Part shown: in pieces, positions 41,306 to 50,930 of the stretch
How positions within the stretch are numbered: the first letter of the stretch is position 1
Layout: each line of letters opens with the position of its first letter
NCBI GenBank assembly: GCA_945865525.1
Contig: CAMBDY010000014.1
Coordinates: forward strand, 1-54,561
DNA: 54,561 nucleotides
Direction: 5' to 3'
Origin: Nitrospira lenta
GTDB taxonomy: Bacteria > Nitrospirota > Nitrospiria > Nitrospirales > Nitrospiraceae
Position numbers and translations under genes: made by a program
The notes under the pieces: model-generated
What the model saw: only the letters and a program-made list of their open reading frames with translations
The model's database searches: none
Told to the model about the DNA's origin: nothing

Positions 41306-42001
41306 ATGAGAAAACCAGCTCAAATGGGTACACACAAACAGCGGACTCGCGGCCTTTTCATTACCCTGGAGGGAGTCGAGGGTAGCGGGAAAAGCACCCA
41401 GATCAGCCACCTCGCCAAGGTGCTGACCACGGCGGGCTATCGCGTCCTCCACACGAGAGAGCCGGGCGGCACGGCAACAGCCGAAGCCATCCGCCACATC
41501 CTCCTCACGGCCTCGTCAAAAGAACGAGTCACCCCTCAAGCGGAAGCTCTGCTGATCCTCGCCGCGAGAAGCCAGCACGTCACACATCTCATCGAACCGG
41601 CATTGCAACACGGCACCGTCGTCCTCTGCGACCGGTTTTCTGACTCCACTTTGGCCTATCAAGGATTCGCGCGGGGCCTTGATCTAGCCTGGCTGCGGGA
41701 CGCCAACGACGTCGCGGCGAACGGACTGCGGCCGGACCTCACTCTCGTCCTCGACCTCCCAATTGCCGTAGGCTTGGCCAGGAGGCGAACCGATCCTAGC
41801 CAGCAGAATCGGCTGGACCGGGAGACCGAGCGTTTCCATCGCAACGTCCGCCGCGGATTTCTCGCCCTCGCGGCAAAAGAACCGGGCCGCATCAAGATCG
41901 TGGATGCGAATCGGCCTCCACAAAAAGTCCGGGACGAGCTCACAGCGATCGTGCTAGGGTGGCTCAAGAAACCGCGTCGCTCCTCACGCAGACCGAGCTA
42001 A
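41306..42001 (+). CDS. tmk: Thymidylate kinase
   Basis: Phosphorylates dTMP to dTDP. P-loop LEGVEGSGKSTQISHL, the dTMP-binding LCDRFSDSTLAYQGFARGL (DR motif) and the LID region with RRRTDPSQQNRLDRE are all present. The start is uncertain: ATG 41306 (231 aa) and ATG 41324 (225 aa) are both possible, and neither has a strong ribosome site. holB follows after one base, a common tmk-holB pairing. Confidence 0.94.
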   Translation: MRKPAQMGTHKQRTRGLFITLEGVEGSGKSTQISHLAKVLTTAGYRVLHTREPGGTATAEAIRHILLTASSKERVTPQAEALLILAARSQHVTHLIEPALQHGTVVLCDRFSDSTLAYQGFARGLDLAWLRDANDVAANGLRPDLTLVLDLPIAVGLARRRTDPSQQNRLDRETERFHRNVRRGFLALAAKEPGRIKIVDANRPPQKVRDELTAIVLGWLKKPRRSSRRPS

Positions 42002-42002
42002 C

Positions 42003-43031
42003 ATGCCTTTTGGCGACTGTATCGGCCATCAGCCATCCATTATGCGCCTACAAGCCGCTGTCGCCCATGAGCGATTGGCTCACGCCTACCTGTTTCATGG
42101 CGAGGAAGCGATCGGGAAACGATTGGCGGCGATTCGTTTCGCGCAAGCCCTCAACTGCGAACAGCCGCCCGAATCGGAAGGCCTCGACAGTTGTGGTGCC
42201 TGTCGGTCCTGCCAACAAATTGAAGCCCGCACCCATCCTGACTTTTTCGTTATCGAACCGGATCCGGAACAGGCTACCCCGCAAATCAAAATCGAACAGG
42301 TTCGGGAGATCGAGCATCAGATCCTGTATCGTCCACTCATCGGCGAACGGAAAATCTGCCTGATCAACGATGCAGACCGCATGACGATTGGGGCGGCCAA
42401 CGCGTTGCTGAAAACCTTGGAAGAGCCGCCGGGCCACAGTCTCTTCCTCCTGATCTCCAGCCGTCCTGCAGCCCTCACGGCAACCATCCGATCGCGCTGT
42501 CAGGCTCTCCGCTTCACGGCACCAACCCGCACCCAAGTGGAAGCGGCCCTCATCCTGAAACGAGAAATTCCCTTGGCAGACGCCCGATTTCTCGCCATCA
42601 TCAGCGACGGCCGCATCGGAGAGGCCCTGACTGCCGACGTGCAAGACACTCGCCAACGCCAACAGGCACTTGTGGACTTGGTCCGGCCCCAATCCTTGCA
42701 CTCGATCGGATCTATCCTGTCATCGGCGGAAGCGATTGCCAAGGCAGACCGCGCCCAGCACATCCTCGCTTGGTTAGCTCGTTGGATCCGCGACCTCGTC
42801 TTGATACAGGTCGGAGGCGATCGCGACCAGATACTCAACCTCGACGACCTCCCCACGCTGGAAACCTACGCGCAACAGGCTGATACCGATGCGTTGCTGG
42901 GGCTGCTCCGTGAAATCGAACTGACCGAGCAGCGAGCCACGCGGCACCTGAATCTGCAAATGGCACTGGAAATGATCCTGCTCCGCCTACGCGATGCACT
43001 GGCCGTTGCATCCACCCCCCTCCCCGCCTAG
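42003..43031 (+). CDS. holB: DNA polymerase III delta-prime subunit
   Basis: 342 aa clamp-loader subunit. HAYLFHGEEAIGKRLAAIRFAQAL is a degenerate Walker A as usual for delta-prime. The zinc cysteines are in CEQP...CGACRSC (residues about 50-70); CLINDADRMTIGAANALLKTLEEPPGHSLF holds Walker B and sensor segments, followed by SRCQALRF. It couples ATP-driven loading of the beta clamp. Downstream of tmk and upstream of metG. Confidence 0.93.
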   Translation: MPFGDCIGHQPSIMRLQAAVAHERLAHAYLFHGEEAIGKRLAAIRFAQALNCEQPPESEGLDSCGACRSCQQIEARTHPDFFVIEPDPEQATPQIKIEQVREIEHQILYRPLIGERKICLINDADRMTIGAANALLKTLEEPPGHSLFLLISSRPAALTATIRSRCQALRFTAPTRTQVEAALILKREIPLADARFLAIISDGRIGEALTADVQDTRQRQQALVDLVRPQSLHSIGSILSSAEAIAKADRAQHILAWLARWIRDLVLIQVGGDRDQILNLDDLPTLETYAQQADTDALLGLLREIELTEQRATRHLNLQMALEMILLRLRDALAVASTPLPA

Positions 43032-43070
43032 CTTTCGCCGTTTACTACCTGCTATCGTTTGCGAAGTCCC

Positions 43071-45080
43071 ATGAGTAATCCCAACACCTTCTACATCACG
43101 ACGCCGATCTATTACGTGAATGACGTGCCCCATATTGGGCATGCCTATACCACCGTGGCAGCCGACGTCCTGGCACGCTACTGGCGCCTGCGTGGACGTG
43201 ACGTATTCTTCCTGACTGGACTCGATGAGCATGGGCAAAAGGTGCAGCAGGCAGCCGCCAAATCCGGCATCGACCCGCAAGCCCATTGCGACAAGTTGGC
43301 CCCTCAGTTTCAGGCACTCTGGAAACGGCTGAACATCTCACACGATGCCTTCATCCGAACGACTGATCTCCCGCACAAATCAATAGTTCAACAATATATT
43401 CAAGAACTGTTCGATTTAGGCTTGATTTATAAGGCGAAATATACTGGTTGGTACTGCACATTTGACGAACGATTCTGGACGGAAAAGGATGTCCTCGGTG
43501 GCCTTTGCCCGGACTGCGCACGCCCGGTGGAGCAGCTCAGCGAACACAATTACTTCTTCAAAATGGGGCAGTATCAGGCGCGCCTGGTCGACCACATCAA
43601 ACACCACCCAGACTTCATTCGCCCCGAATCACGCCGCAACGAAGTCCTGGGATTCCTGACCACCCAGACGCTCGGCGACCTCTCGATCTCTCGGCCCAAG
43701 TCGCGCCTCAAGTGGGGCATCGAGCTTCCCTTCGACAAAGACTGCGTCACCTACGTCTGGTTCGATGCGCTGGTGAACTATGTCTCCGCCTTGGAATACC
43801 TCCCGCAGCAGCCCTCCGTCGATCAGTTCTGGCCCGCCTCGGTCCATCTGGTGGGGAAGGATATCCTGACGACCCACGCGGTCTATTGGTCCACGATGCT
43901 CATGGCCCTGAACCGGCCGCTGCCGCACACCATCTTCGCGCATGGCTGGTGGACCGTCGATGGAGAAAAGATGTCGAAGAGTCGTGGCAATGTCGTAGAC
44001 CCGCACACGATCCTCGATGCCCTCGGCGCCGATGCGTTCCGGCATTTCTTATTTCGGGAAGTCCCGTTCGGACAGGATGGAGACTTTTCGCACGCCACCA
44101 TGATCACCCTCATCAACAGCGACTTGGCCAACGGGGTCGGCAATCTCCTGAGCCGCACCTTGACGATGATCGAGCGGTTTGCCAACCACACGATTCCGGC
44201 TGCGAGCACGCCGGCTCTCCCGGCATTGGAAGCCACGATCGCTGCCGTCGCGATTAGCCTCCCGGGAAAAATCGAACAGGGATTCCGCTCCCTCGCCTTC
44301 CGCGAAAATCTCCAGGCCATCTGGGAGCTCATCGGCCTCTGCGACGCATACATCGACAAGGCGGCGCCGTGGAAGCTGGCGAAGAATCCTGAAGACCAGC
44401 CACGCATCCACACGGTCCTGCATACCACCGCGAAAGCCCTCCGGTTGATCGCCGTCCTGCTTTATCCCTACATGCCACAGACGGCCGGGCAATTGGCCCA
44501 GCAACTCGGCCTCGCGTTCAACTTTTCCGCACCGCTGCCGCAGACGGCTTACGAATGGAACGCGCCGTTTCCCGAAACAAAGATTTGCAAAGGTCCCAGC
44601 CTGTTCCCTCGCATTGAACCACACTCACAAGGAGCGAAGACCGTGAGCGACACAGCACCGCCCCCACAACCGACAGCCGCGCTCCCCACGATGGAACCCT
44701 CGGCTGCAATGCCCAGCGCCCCAAGCCCGACGCCGCAAGCCGCCGCCATCGCCCAGATCACCATCGACGACTTCATGAAAATTCAGCTCAAGACCGCGAA
44801 GGTCATCAGCGCGGAACGCGTCCCTAAATCGGAGAAGCTCCTCAAGCTGCACGTCAGTCTTGGTGAAGGCGGCGAGCCACGGCAGATCGTCGCAGGGATC
44901 GGCAAGAAGTACGTACCGGAGGCCTTAGTGGGCAAGACGATCATCATTGTCGCGAACCTCAAGCCCGCGAAGCTCATGGGCATCGAATCGCAAGGCATGG
45001 TCCTAGCCGCAGGGGACAGCGAAGTACGCGGCCTCGTCACCATCCTCGAAGAAGTGGACCCTGGCACGAAAGTAAAGTAG
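43071..45080 (+). CDS. metG: Methionyl-tRNA synthetase with tethered tRNA-binding domain
   Basis: 669 aa from ATG 43071. Class I synthetase: HIGH motif in VPHIGHAYTT, KMSKS in EKMSKSRGNVVDP. One cysteine pair in GGLCPDCARPV indicates the reduced zinc-knuckle type. A helical anticodon domain follows. About 40 residues rich in Pro, Ala and Ser (roughly 525-565) link it to a C-terminal EMAP/Trbp111-like domain (IDDFMKIQLKTAKVISAERV to the end) that aids tRNA binding and dimerisation. Confidence 0.96.
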   Translation: MSNPNTFYITTPIYYVNDVPHIGHAYTTVAADVLARYWRLRGRDVFFLTGLDEHGQKVQQAAAKSGIDPQAHCDKLAPQFQALWKRLNISHDAFIRTTDLPHKSIVQQYIQELFDLGLIYKAKYTGWYCTFDERFWTEKDVLGGLCPDCARPVEQLSEHNYFFKMGQYQARLVDHIKHHPDFIRPESRRNEVLGFLTTQTLGDLSISRPKSRLKWGIELPFDKDCVTYVWFDALVNYVSALEYLPQQPSVDQFWPASVHLVGKDILTTHAVYWSTMLMALNRPLPHTIFAHGWWTVDGEKMSKSRGNVVDPHTILDALGADAFRHFLFREVPFGQDGDFSHATMITLINSDLANGVGNLLSRTLTMIERFANHTIPAASTPALPALEATIAAVAISLPGKIEQGFRSLAFRENLQAIWELIGLCDAYIDKAAPWKLAKNPEDQPRIHTVLHTTAKALRLIAVLLYPYMPQTAGQLAQQLGLAFNFSAPLPQTAYEWNAPFPETKICKGPSLFPRIEPHSQGAKTVSDTAPPPQPTAALPTMEPSAAMPSAPSPTPQAAAIAQITIDDFMKIQLKTAKVISAERVPKSEKLLKLHVSLGEGGEPRQIVAGIGKKYVPEALVGKTIIIVANLKPAKLMGIESQGMVLAAGDSEVRGLVTILEEVDPGTKVK

Positions 45081-45082
45081 CA

Positions 45083-46021
45083 ATGTCGACGCTCGCCTCC
45101 TACGAACATCTCCGCTCCCGACTGACGCTCGCCCTAGCGCTAAACGCCACGATCATCATCGCGGAGTTCAGCGGCGGGTGGATTCTCAACAGCATCGGCC
45201 TCATGAGCGACGCAGGCCATAACCTCGTGGACCAGGGCGCGCTCTTTCTTGCCCTCTATACCCATCTCCTCACGGCGAGGCCTGCCACCGCCGCGAGAAC
45301 GTTCGGCTATCACAGGGCTGGCATCATTGCGGCCTTACTGAATTCGTTCATCCTGTTGCTCACCGCCGTCGGCATTACCTTCGTTGGATTCCAGCGGCTG
45401 CTGCACCCAGTCCCGGTGGACGGCGCCTGGATCATGGCCATCGCGGCGCTCAGCTTTGCCGCCAATCTGAGCATCGCCTTACTCTTGCAGCAGGGAGCCA
45501 AGGACAACCTTAATATCCGCAGCGCCTTCTGGCACATGCTGGGCGATGCCTGGGTATCGCTGGGAGTCGTGATCAGCGGCGCCGCCATCCTCTTCGCCGG
45601 ATGGACTATTTTCGATCCGCTAATCAGCTTGCTGGTCGTCATGGCCATTGCGAAAGGGGCTTGGCTTCCCTTCAAAGAATCGCTGGAGATCTTGATGGAA
45701 TCAACGCCAGCCCATCTCAGCGCCACACAGGTGGCAACCACGATCGGCGCCATTCCTGGCGTCAAAAACGTCCACGACCTCCATATCTGGGCCGTAGAGC
45801 CCCGCCTGATCATGCTGACCTGTCATATCCTCGTCGACGGAGACGATTCGGCCATGACGAATGACCTGCTCCAGACCATCCGAACCACGATCAGCGCCGA
45901 ATTCGGTATCAACCATGTGACGATACAGATAGGCACTGCCTGTTGCGAGCCACACGATATCCATTGCGATCTTACCACGCTGCTGACACGCCACCCAGAT
46001 GAAGGGCTCATACACCACTGA
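45083..46021 (+). CDS. Cation diffusion facilitator metal/proton antiporter
   Basis: 312 aa, six membrane helices and a C-terminal cytoplasmic domain. Metal-site motifs are SIGLMSDAGHNLVDQ (TM2) and FWHMLGDAWVSLGVV (TM5), the HxxxD pattern of ZitB/CzcD-type zinc exporters. GVKNVHDLHIWAVEPRLIMLTCHILVD is the usual C-terminal domain. The tail holds a CCEPHDIHCD cluster that may bind metal. It starts 2 bases after metG and exports Zn2+ or similar ions across the inner membrane. Confidence 0.9.
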   Translation: MSTLASYEHLRSRLTLALALNATIIIAEFSGGWILNSIGLMSDAGHNLVDQGALFLALYTHLLTARPATAARTFGYHRAGIIAALLNSFILLLTAVGITFVGFQRLLHPVPVDGAWIMAIAALSFAANLSIALLLQQGAKDNLNIRSAFWHMLGDAWVSLGVVISGAAILFAGWTIFDPLISLLVVMAIAKGAWLPFKESLEILMESTPAHLSATQVATTIGAIPGVKNVHDLHIWAVEPRLIMLTCHILVDGDDSAMTNDLLQTIRTTISAEFGINHVTIQIGTACCEPHDIHCDLTTLLTRHPDEGLIHH

Positions 46022-46052
46022 GCGCGCAAGACGTGAGCGAAAAACGGAACGA

Positions 46053-46179
46053 ACGAGACTGGGGCGAGTTCGAGGTCCGGCGGTCGAGGTCTCCAAAACT
46101 TCGAACCAGCACCCGTGAACGTCCGGTCGTGCCGGTCGTGCCGGTCGTCCCACTCTCGCCCCGCTCGCGTCAGTCTCGT
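46053..46179. repeat. Intergenic inverted repeat with 9-bp tandem repeat inside
   Basis: ACGAGACTG and GGGCGAG (46053-46068) reappear in reverse complement as CTCGCCC (46155-46161) and CAGTCTCGT (46171-46179). Between them lies a short direct repeat, three units related to GCCGGTCGT (46121-46149). It sits between the CDF and CobW genes. It could be a small non-autonomous element; the stretch shows no gene. Confidence 0.45.
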
Positions 46180-46226
46180 CTCGGTGATGACAGCACGACA
46201 ATGCACAAATACTATCGGTTAACCCC

Positions 46227-47195
46227 ATGACGCCGATTCCCTTTTATGTCCTCTGCGGCGCGCTCGGCGCCGGTAAAACCACCCTCCTCATGAGGCTCCT
46301 TGCACATTGGAAAGACCAGGGCACGCGCGCCGGCGTCTTGATGAACGAGGCAGGCGAAATCAGTATCGACGGCCCCCGCGCCGGCACCATCGCCGAGCAG
46401 GTCATGAACCTCGCGGGCGGCTGCGTCTGCTGCGATACAAAGGAAGACCTGTCCTGGGGGATCGCCCAACTGGTGCGGGACTATCAGTCGGATGTCATCA
46501 TCCTCGAATGTTCCGGCATGGCAGACCCCGCCGAAGTGATCGATGCCGTCACCGACCTCTATACCGCGCAGCTCGCGCGGCTGGAGAAAGTCATTGCCGT
46601 GCTGCATCCGATCCCGACCGATCGGGAGAGCCTCGCGGGCTTCGTGACGACACAGGCGATTCGCTGCGCGGACGAGTTGATCCTTAATAAAAAAGATCTC
46701 TATGTCGCCGGCCATTGGGAGGAATTCATGGGCTCGATCACCAAACAGAATCCCTACGCCAGGGTCTGGGAAACCAGCCAGGCTAGAATCGATCCCGTCT
46801 CGCTGCTTGCCCCGATCGCCCGACGCACCCCAACGGCTGTGGTCAATGTGGAATTCGGGCGCCCACGATCGACCGCGACCAAAACTCGCGCCGCGTACCA
46901 CCCGATCGCCACGACAGTGTTGCTGCCAGGCCCGTTAAATTTTGAGCGATTTCAACACTGGATGGAGACCCTACCGCCTGCGCTTGAACGGGCGAAAGGC
47001 TTCTTCCGCTTCGCCACAGGACCGGAGCTGCAGGAATTTCAATATGCGCCACCGGGCCACGCAACCATTGCGCCGATCACCCTGCTCGACGAACCGAATC
47101 ACGCGATCGTCTTGATTGGCCGAGGCTACGATCAGGAACGATGCCAAGCGGAATTATTGAACTGTCTGGAGGCGCAGAGGGAGCCACCCCGCTAG
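46227..47195 (+). CDS. CobW/COG0523 family GTPase
   Basis: 322 aa metal-chaperone-type GTPase. Walker [17 protein letters not shown], the metal motif GGCVCC (CxCC) near residue 68, Walker B-like DVIILECSGMADP and LNKKDL for guanine recognition. The C-terminal domain is complete. Family members deliver Zn, Co or Ni to target proteins. It follows a zinc-type exporter after 205 bp, and its end overlaps the convergent PAP2 gene by 4 bases. Confidence 0.9.
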   Translation: MTPIPFYVLCGALGAGKTTLLMRLLAHWKDQGTRAGVLMNEAGEISIDGPRAGTIAEQVMNLAGGCVCCDTKEDLSWGIAQLVRDYQSDVIILECSGMADPAEVIDAVTDLYTAQLARLEKVIAVLHPIPTDRESLAGFVTTQAIRCADELILNKKDLYVAGHWEEFMGSITKQNPYARVWETSQARIDPVSLLAPIARRTPTAVVNVEFGRPRSTATKTRAAYHPIATTVLLPGPLNFERFQHWMETLPPALERAKGFFRFATGPELQEFQYAPPGHATIAPITLLDEPNHAIVLIGRGYDQERCQAELLNCLEAQREPPR

Positions 47196-47743
47196 CCGAT
47201 CGGACGGTGAGAGAGACCACGTCGCGGCGCGTACCGCAGCAGTACCCACGCTGCGCCAGCCCCGAGTAATCCACCGATCATCCAGCCGGCCAGCACGTCC
47301 GTGACATAGTGGGCGCCAAGATAGACACGCGAGCAACCGATCAGTCCGACTAACGGCCAACTCACCCAGGCAGATCTCGGATAGAGCATCTGGAGAAAGG
47401 CGGCCGCCGCCGCGCTATTCACCGCATGGTTCGACGGAAAGCCAAAAGTCTTACCACAGGCTTGAATCTGATGGAGATCAGGAAGCGCTAGGCAGGGCCG
47501 CGGGCGCGCGACAAAATCCTTGATGCGGGCCCCAATGAAATCCACCAGACCGATTAGTGCAGCCAACACGGGAGCCGCCAGCAGCGCTTCCCGCCACGAC
47601 CGCCAGAGCCAGTAGGCGGTCAGCAGGAGGCAGGGTCCCCACATGAGGTCTGGGTCAGAGAAATTGAGTGCCCATCGGTCCAGCCAGGCCATCTGCCCGG
47701 CCAAGTCGTTGAGGGTCCGTACAAGCCAGTCTTCCATGCTCAT
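47192..47743 (-). CDS. PAP2 family phosphatase
   Basis: 183 aa from ATG 47743 with about five membrane helices. The three phosphatase motifs are KDFVARPRP (KX6RP), FPSNHAVNS (PSxH-like, with Asn for the usual Gly) and CSRVYLGAHYVTDVLAG (SRX5HX3D). It probably dephosphorylates undecaprenyl pyrophosphate, lipid A or phosphatidate at the outer face of the inner membrane. The frame is open 20 codons upstream without a better start. Confidence 0.88.
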   Translation of the reverse strand: MSMEDWLVRTLNDLAGQMAWLDRWALNFSDPDLMWGPCLLLTAYWLWRSWREALLAAPVLAALIGLVDFIGARIKDFVARPRPCLALPDLHQIQACGKTFGFPSNHAVNSAAAAAFLQMLYPRSAWVSWPLVGLIGCSRVYLGAHYVTDVLAGWMIGGLLGAGAAWVLLRYAPRRGLSHRPIG

Positions 47744-47845
47744 CTGGTGCCGGCGCAAAAAAGTGTACGATACGCGGCGCACAATAGGGCCTGACCACGC
47801 CAATTGCCCCTCACTGTGCCCCTCCTGCCTCTAGTCGGCCCATGG

Positions 47846-48277
47846 TTATCTCGTTCGGAAATGAATGCGCACGGTCAGCTCTCCGTCGATCGGCACATCG
47901 CCGTTCAACTGTGGATCGAAGGTCCATTGCTTCAGCGTGGTCAACCCAACAGAGTTGAGCTCTCCGTGTTTTGCTGGCTCCAGGACGACGAGTGTCACCA
48001 GCACATCCTTCGAGACCAACATGCGCACTTTCATCCAATCATCGAGTTGTTTCCCCTCCAGCGCAGGGGGAATTGCCGGCCACGGCATGAATTTAGGAAC
48101 CGGTCCACGCTGTTGATTCTTATTGAGCGGCAGACCATGGACATGCACCTCCGGCAACTCGAGTGCATCCTCTCGATGGTCGTCCGCATGCGTGTTTGCG
48201 TCGCCAGCCACTGCCAACGCCGCGACGGGCGAGGCCACCATGACCGCAACATAAAGGGCAAGAGAGAGTCTCATCAT
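47846..48277 (-). CDS. Secreted TonB C-terminal-like protein
   Basis: 143 aa. The N-terminus (MMRLSLALYVAVMVASPVAALAVA) is a cleavable signal peptide rather than a TonB-type anchor. After a His/Asp-rich stretch and a proline-containing linker, residues about 75-143 (MKVRMLVSKDVLVTLVVLEP to LTVRIHF) look like a TonB C-terminal domain. It lies just downstream of a TonB-dependent receptor on the same strand. It could bind receptors in the periplasm without energising them. Assignment by pattern only. Confidence 0.6.
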   Translation of the reverse strand: MMRLSLALYVAVMVASPVAALAVAGDANTHADDHREDALELPEVHVHGLPLNKNQQRGPVPKFMPWPAIPPALEGKQLDDWMKVRMLVSKDVLVTLVVLEPAKHGELNSVGLTTLKQWTFDPQLNGDVPIDGELTVRIHFRTR

Positions 48278-48349
48278 TTCCCCAATCCTATCCGATGTCC
48301 TACCCGATGCTCAAGCGGACAAGACAGCGCGGCCACACAAAATGGACAA

Positions 48350-48383
48350 ATCCTCACCGCCCCTTCTCGCGGGCGATGAGGAT
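48350..48383 (-). terminator. Terminator after the TonB-dependent receptor
   Basis: On the minus strand a 13-bp stem (ATCCTCATCGCCC with GGGCGGTGAGGAT, one mismatch) and an 8-base loop are followed by TTGTCCATTTT. It lies 45 bases after the receptor stop, so the downstream TonB-C-like gene may have its own promoter. Confidence 0.6.
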
Positions 48384-48428
48384 TAGTACGAAATGCGAAC
48401 CGGCTGACTGACTTGATTCAGCCTGCGA

Positions 48429-50825
48429 CTAAAAGAACACCTGGCCGCGAAAGAAAAACGACCGGGGCATCCCTGCATGTGAGACTCCCAAGCCAATGCT
48501 CCCCTCACCCGAATTGATGAAGTATTTCTGATCCAAAAGATTCACCACATCAAATCCAAGCAGGAGCTTCTGTTCGTGCCACGGCAGTGGAATCACGTGC
48601 GTGAGAGACACATTATAGGTCGTGTTCGAGGGGGTATGGGTCGAATTGACCTTGGCCCCCTTGTCCGCTGTCCGCAACCCTGACGTGAACAGCATCTGCC
48701 CTGTAAACGTCGTCCGCTCCAGGAAGCGATAGGCCACCACAGCCGAACTCGTGATGATCTGCTGATGGTCACAGTGGACGCCCCCTCTCGAGTTGATGTC
48801 AGTGATCTCCTGAGCTTCGAGCAAGTTGTGCCCGGACTGCAGTCCGTACCCTTTACATTGCCCCCACGCCACATTGCCTCGAGCCGTCAGATCGTCCGTC
48901 ACTTGCAGCTTCACAGCGGCATCGATGCCGCGAGTCCACCCCCGCTCAAAAGCAAAGTAATTTAATAACGGCGTATTTCCGAACTGGCCCGCATCGGCCA
49001 TAAAACGGGCCAGCTTGTAGTACCCCGTCAATTCCAACGTCGCCCATTGCGCCAGGGCATGATAGCTCCCCACCTCAAAGTAATGTGCCCGTTCGGCGCG
49101 CGAAGTATTATTCGTGGTATCTTCCGGTGCGGCTCTAGTGCCGGTCAGGTTGAGCTTGCTCACCGAAAGCGCTTCGAGATTCGGTGGCGTAAACTGCCGT
49201 CCGTAGAAGGCGTGCAGGACGTTGGACTGATTCGCCTTGTAGGTAACGCCGACCCTCGGACTGACCTGCCCTTCGTTGCGTTGATACTGCACAACATCGC
49301 CGCGTAGCCCCAGGTTGAACGTCCAGTCGTCGTTCGGGCTCCACTGATCTTGAATCCAGACCTCCTGGCGAACACCAATCAACCGGTTGTCCGCGCTGCG
49401 ATGGAGCAGGCCGCCCGTTGGAGCACCGTTACCGTCATCGGCAAAGGTGTTGAGCCGGGTCTTATTGATGGCCTGATTCCGCTCGACCTGAAATCCGCCC
49501 TTGATCAGATGCTCTGTATTTGGCGTATAGGTGTGATCCAAACGGATGCCGCCTGAATACGCCATCCGATCCTGGTCCGACGCGGACAAACCCTTTGCCG
49601 GATCAGCATACGCTAGCAGATTGCGGGGGTCCGTTTTAAAATGCGCCCGCGTTTGCCGACCATAGCCGGAGAGGCTGAAAAAATTGCTACTGTTCACATC
49701 GTGTCGCCAAACCATGTGCCCGTATTGGTTATGCTCTTTTTGGTTTTCATTGAGATCCTGAGACTGCACCGCCGTGCCTCCGAGCAGCCCCACCATGGTG
49801 GGATCAGTACTTTGACCCGGTTGCGTGGGGATTTGATATTTCGCGACTGAATTTAGCAGCACCCATGAGAAGTTGTTCGAGTTATCCTGCTGATAGTCGC
49901 CACGAATGAACGTCTGGTTCCGCTCGCTTTGCCCGTGAAAAATGGAATGGCCCAGCGTCGGCGGGTCAATGCCCCGATTCGTCGCGGTATGACTGTTCAG
50001 GATGTAGTAGCGAAACTTCTGGCCGATTGTGCCGCCATATTCAAACGAGGGATTGACCGTCTGATTCGACCCGCCGAACATTTGCGTCGACCCAAATCCC
50101 GGCGTGGTCCCGCTCTTCGTTGTGATATCGATGACCGCGGCGGTCCTATTGCCATACTGGGCCTCCATACCACCGAGAATGATATCTGCCCGTTCCCAGG
50201 CACGCGGCGTGAGCACATCAGAGAAGGTGGAGGACACGGTATCCGGAATCGGGACTCCGTCGATACGCAGCTGGATGTTCGCATGCTCCTGCCGAATATG
50301 CACTTGCTTAAGTGAGCCATAGGCAGCGCTCGGGATCGTCATCAACACATCGTGCAACTCGACATTGTTACCGCGCGGCAACTCTTCGATCTCCTTTCGG
50401 CTAATCGCATAGGTCTCGCTCGACGCCTTATATTGAATCGGCGCAAGTGGCGAGCGCACTTCAAGGGCAATATCCAGAGTCTTCGAAAGGGTCAAGGCGA
50501 TCGGGGGAAGCGGCGTAGATCCGATCGTGAGTACCACGTAGTCGCTCCGATAGGTGTCCTGCACCGCGCTAATGGAATAGGTGCCCCCGGCGGGAACGGA
50601 CAGGTTAAACTCGCCCGCATCGTTCGACACCCCAGTCGTCACGGCGGCCCCGGCCGCATTCTTGATCTCGATGGTGACCTGCCCCACTCGGCGAAGGTCC
50701 TGATTCTGGACTGACCCGGTGATCAGGACGGACTCAGCCGCCACGGCACGCCCCGCATATCCACCACTTAAAGCCGCACACACACCTATGGCACAAAGAA
50801 AGAAATAGTATCGGACCGATCGCAT
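48429..50825 (-). CDS. TonB-dependent outer-membrane receptor
   Basis: 798 aa from ATG 50825. A signal peptide (to about AVAAE, residue 30) precedes a carboxypeptidase-regulatory-like Ig domain (VLITGSVQNQDLRRVGQVTIEIKN), a plug domain (about 130-260, IRIDGVPIPDTV, ERADIILGGMEAQYG) and a 22-strand barrel ending in aromatic MPRSFFFRGQVFF. It imports a ligand using TonB energy. Linkage to a Fur-type box, a His-rich protein and a TonB-like protein suggests a metal or metallophore substrate. Confidence 0.92.
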   Translation of the reverse strand: MRSVRYYFFLCAIGVCAALSGGYAGRAVAAESVLITGSVQNQDLRRVGQVTIEIKNAAGAAVTTGVSNDAGEFNLSVPAGGTYSISAVQDTYRSDYVVLTIGSTPLPPIALTLSKTLDIALEVRSPLAPIQYKASSETYAISRKEIEELPRGNNVELHDVLMTIPSAAYGSLKQVHIRQEHANIQLRIDGVPIPDTVSSTFSDVLTPRAWERADIILGGMEAQYGNRTAAVIDITTKSGTTPGFGSTQMFGGSNQTVNPSFEYGGTIGQKFRYYILNSHTATNRGIDPPTLGHSIFHGQSERNQTFIRGDYQQDNSNNFSWVLLNSVAKYQIPTQPGQSTDPTMVGLLGGTAVQSQDLNENQKEHNQYGHMVWRHDVNSSNFFSLSGYGRQTRAHFKTDPRNLLAYADPAKGLSASDQDRMAYSGGIRLDHTYTPNTEHLIKGGFQVERNQAINKTRLNTFADDGNGAPTGGLLHRSADNRLIGVRQEVWIQDQWSPNDDWTFNLGLRGDVVQYQRNEGQVSPRVGVTYKANQSNVLHAFYGRQFTPPNLEALSVSKLNLTGTRAAPEDTTNNTSRAERAHYFEVGSYHALAQWATLELTGYYKLARFMADAGQFGNTPLLNYFAFERGWTRGIDAAVKLQVTDDLTARGNVAWGQCKGYGLQSGHNLLEAQEITDINSRGGVHCDHQQIITSSAVVAYRFLERTTFTGQMLFTSGLRTADKGAKVNSTHTPSNTTYNVSLTHVIPLPWHEQKLLLGFDVVNLLDQKYFINSGEGSIGLGVSHAGMPRSFFFRGQVFF

Positions 50826-50930
50826 CAAAAAATCTCCCCCATGAATAAATTCCGTCTGCAAATGCGCGACCGCCCCCGCAGGGAGTCCTAAGACAACCCC
50901 GAGAAGCACGCATCGATTGAAGTGGTACGA

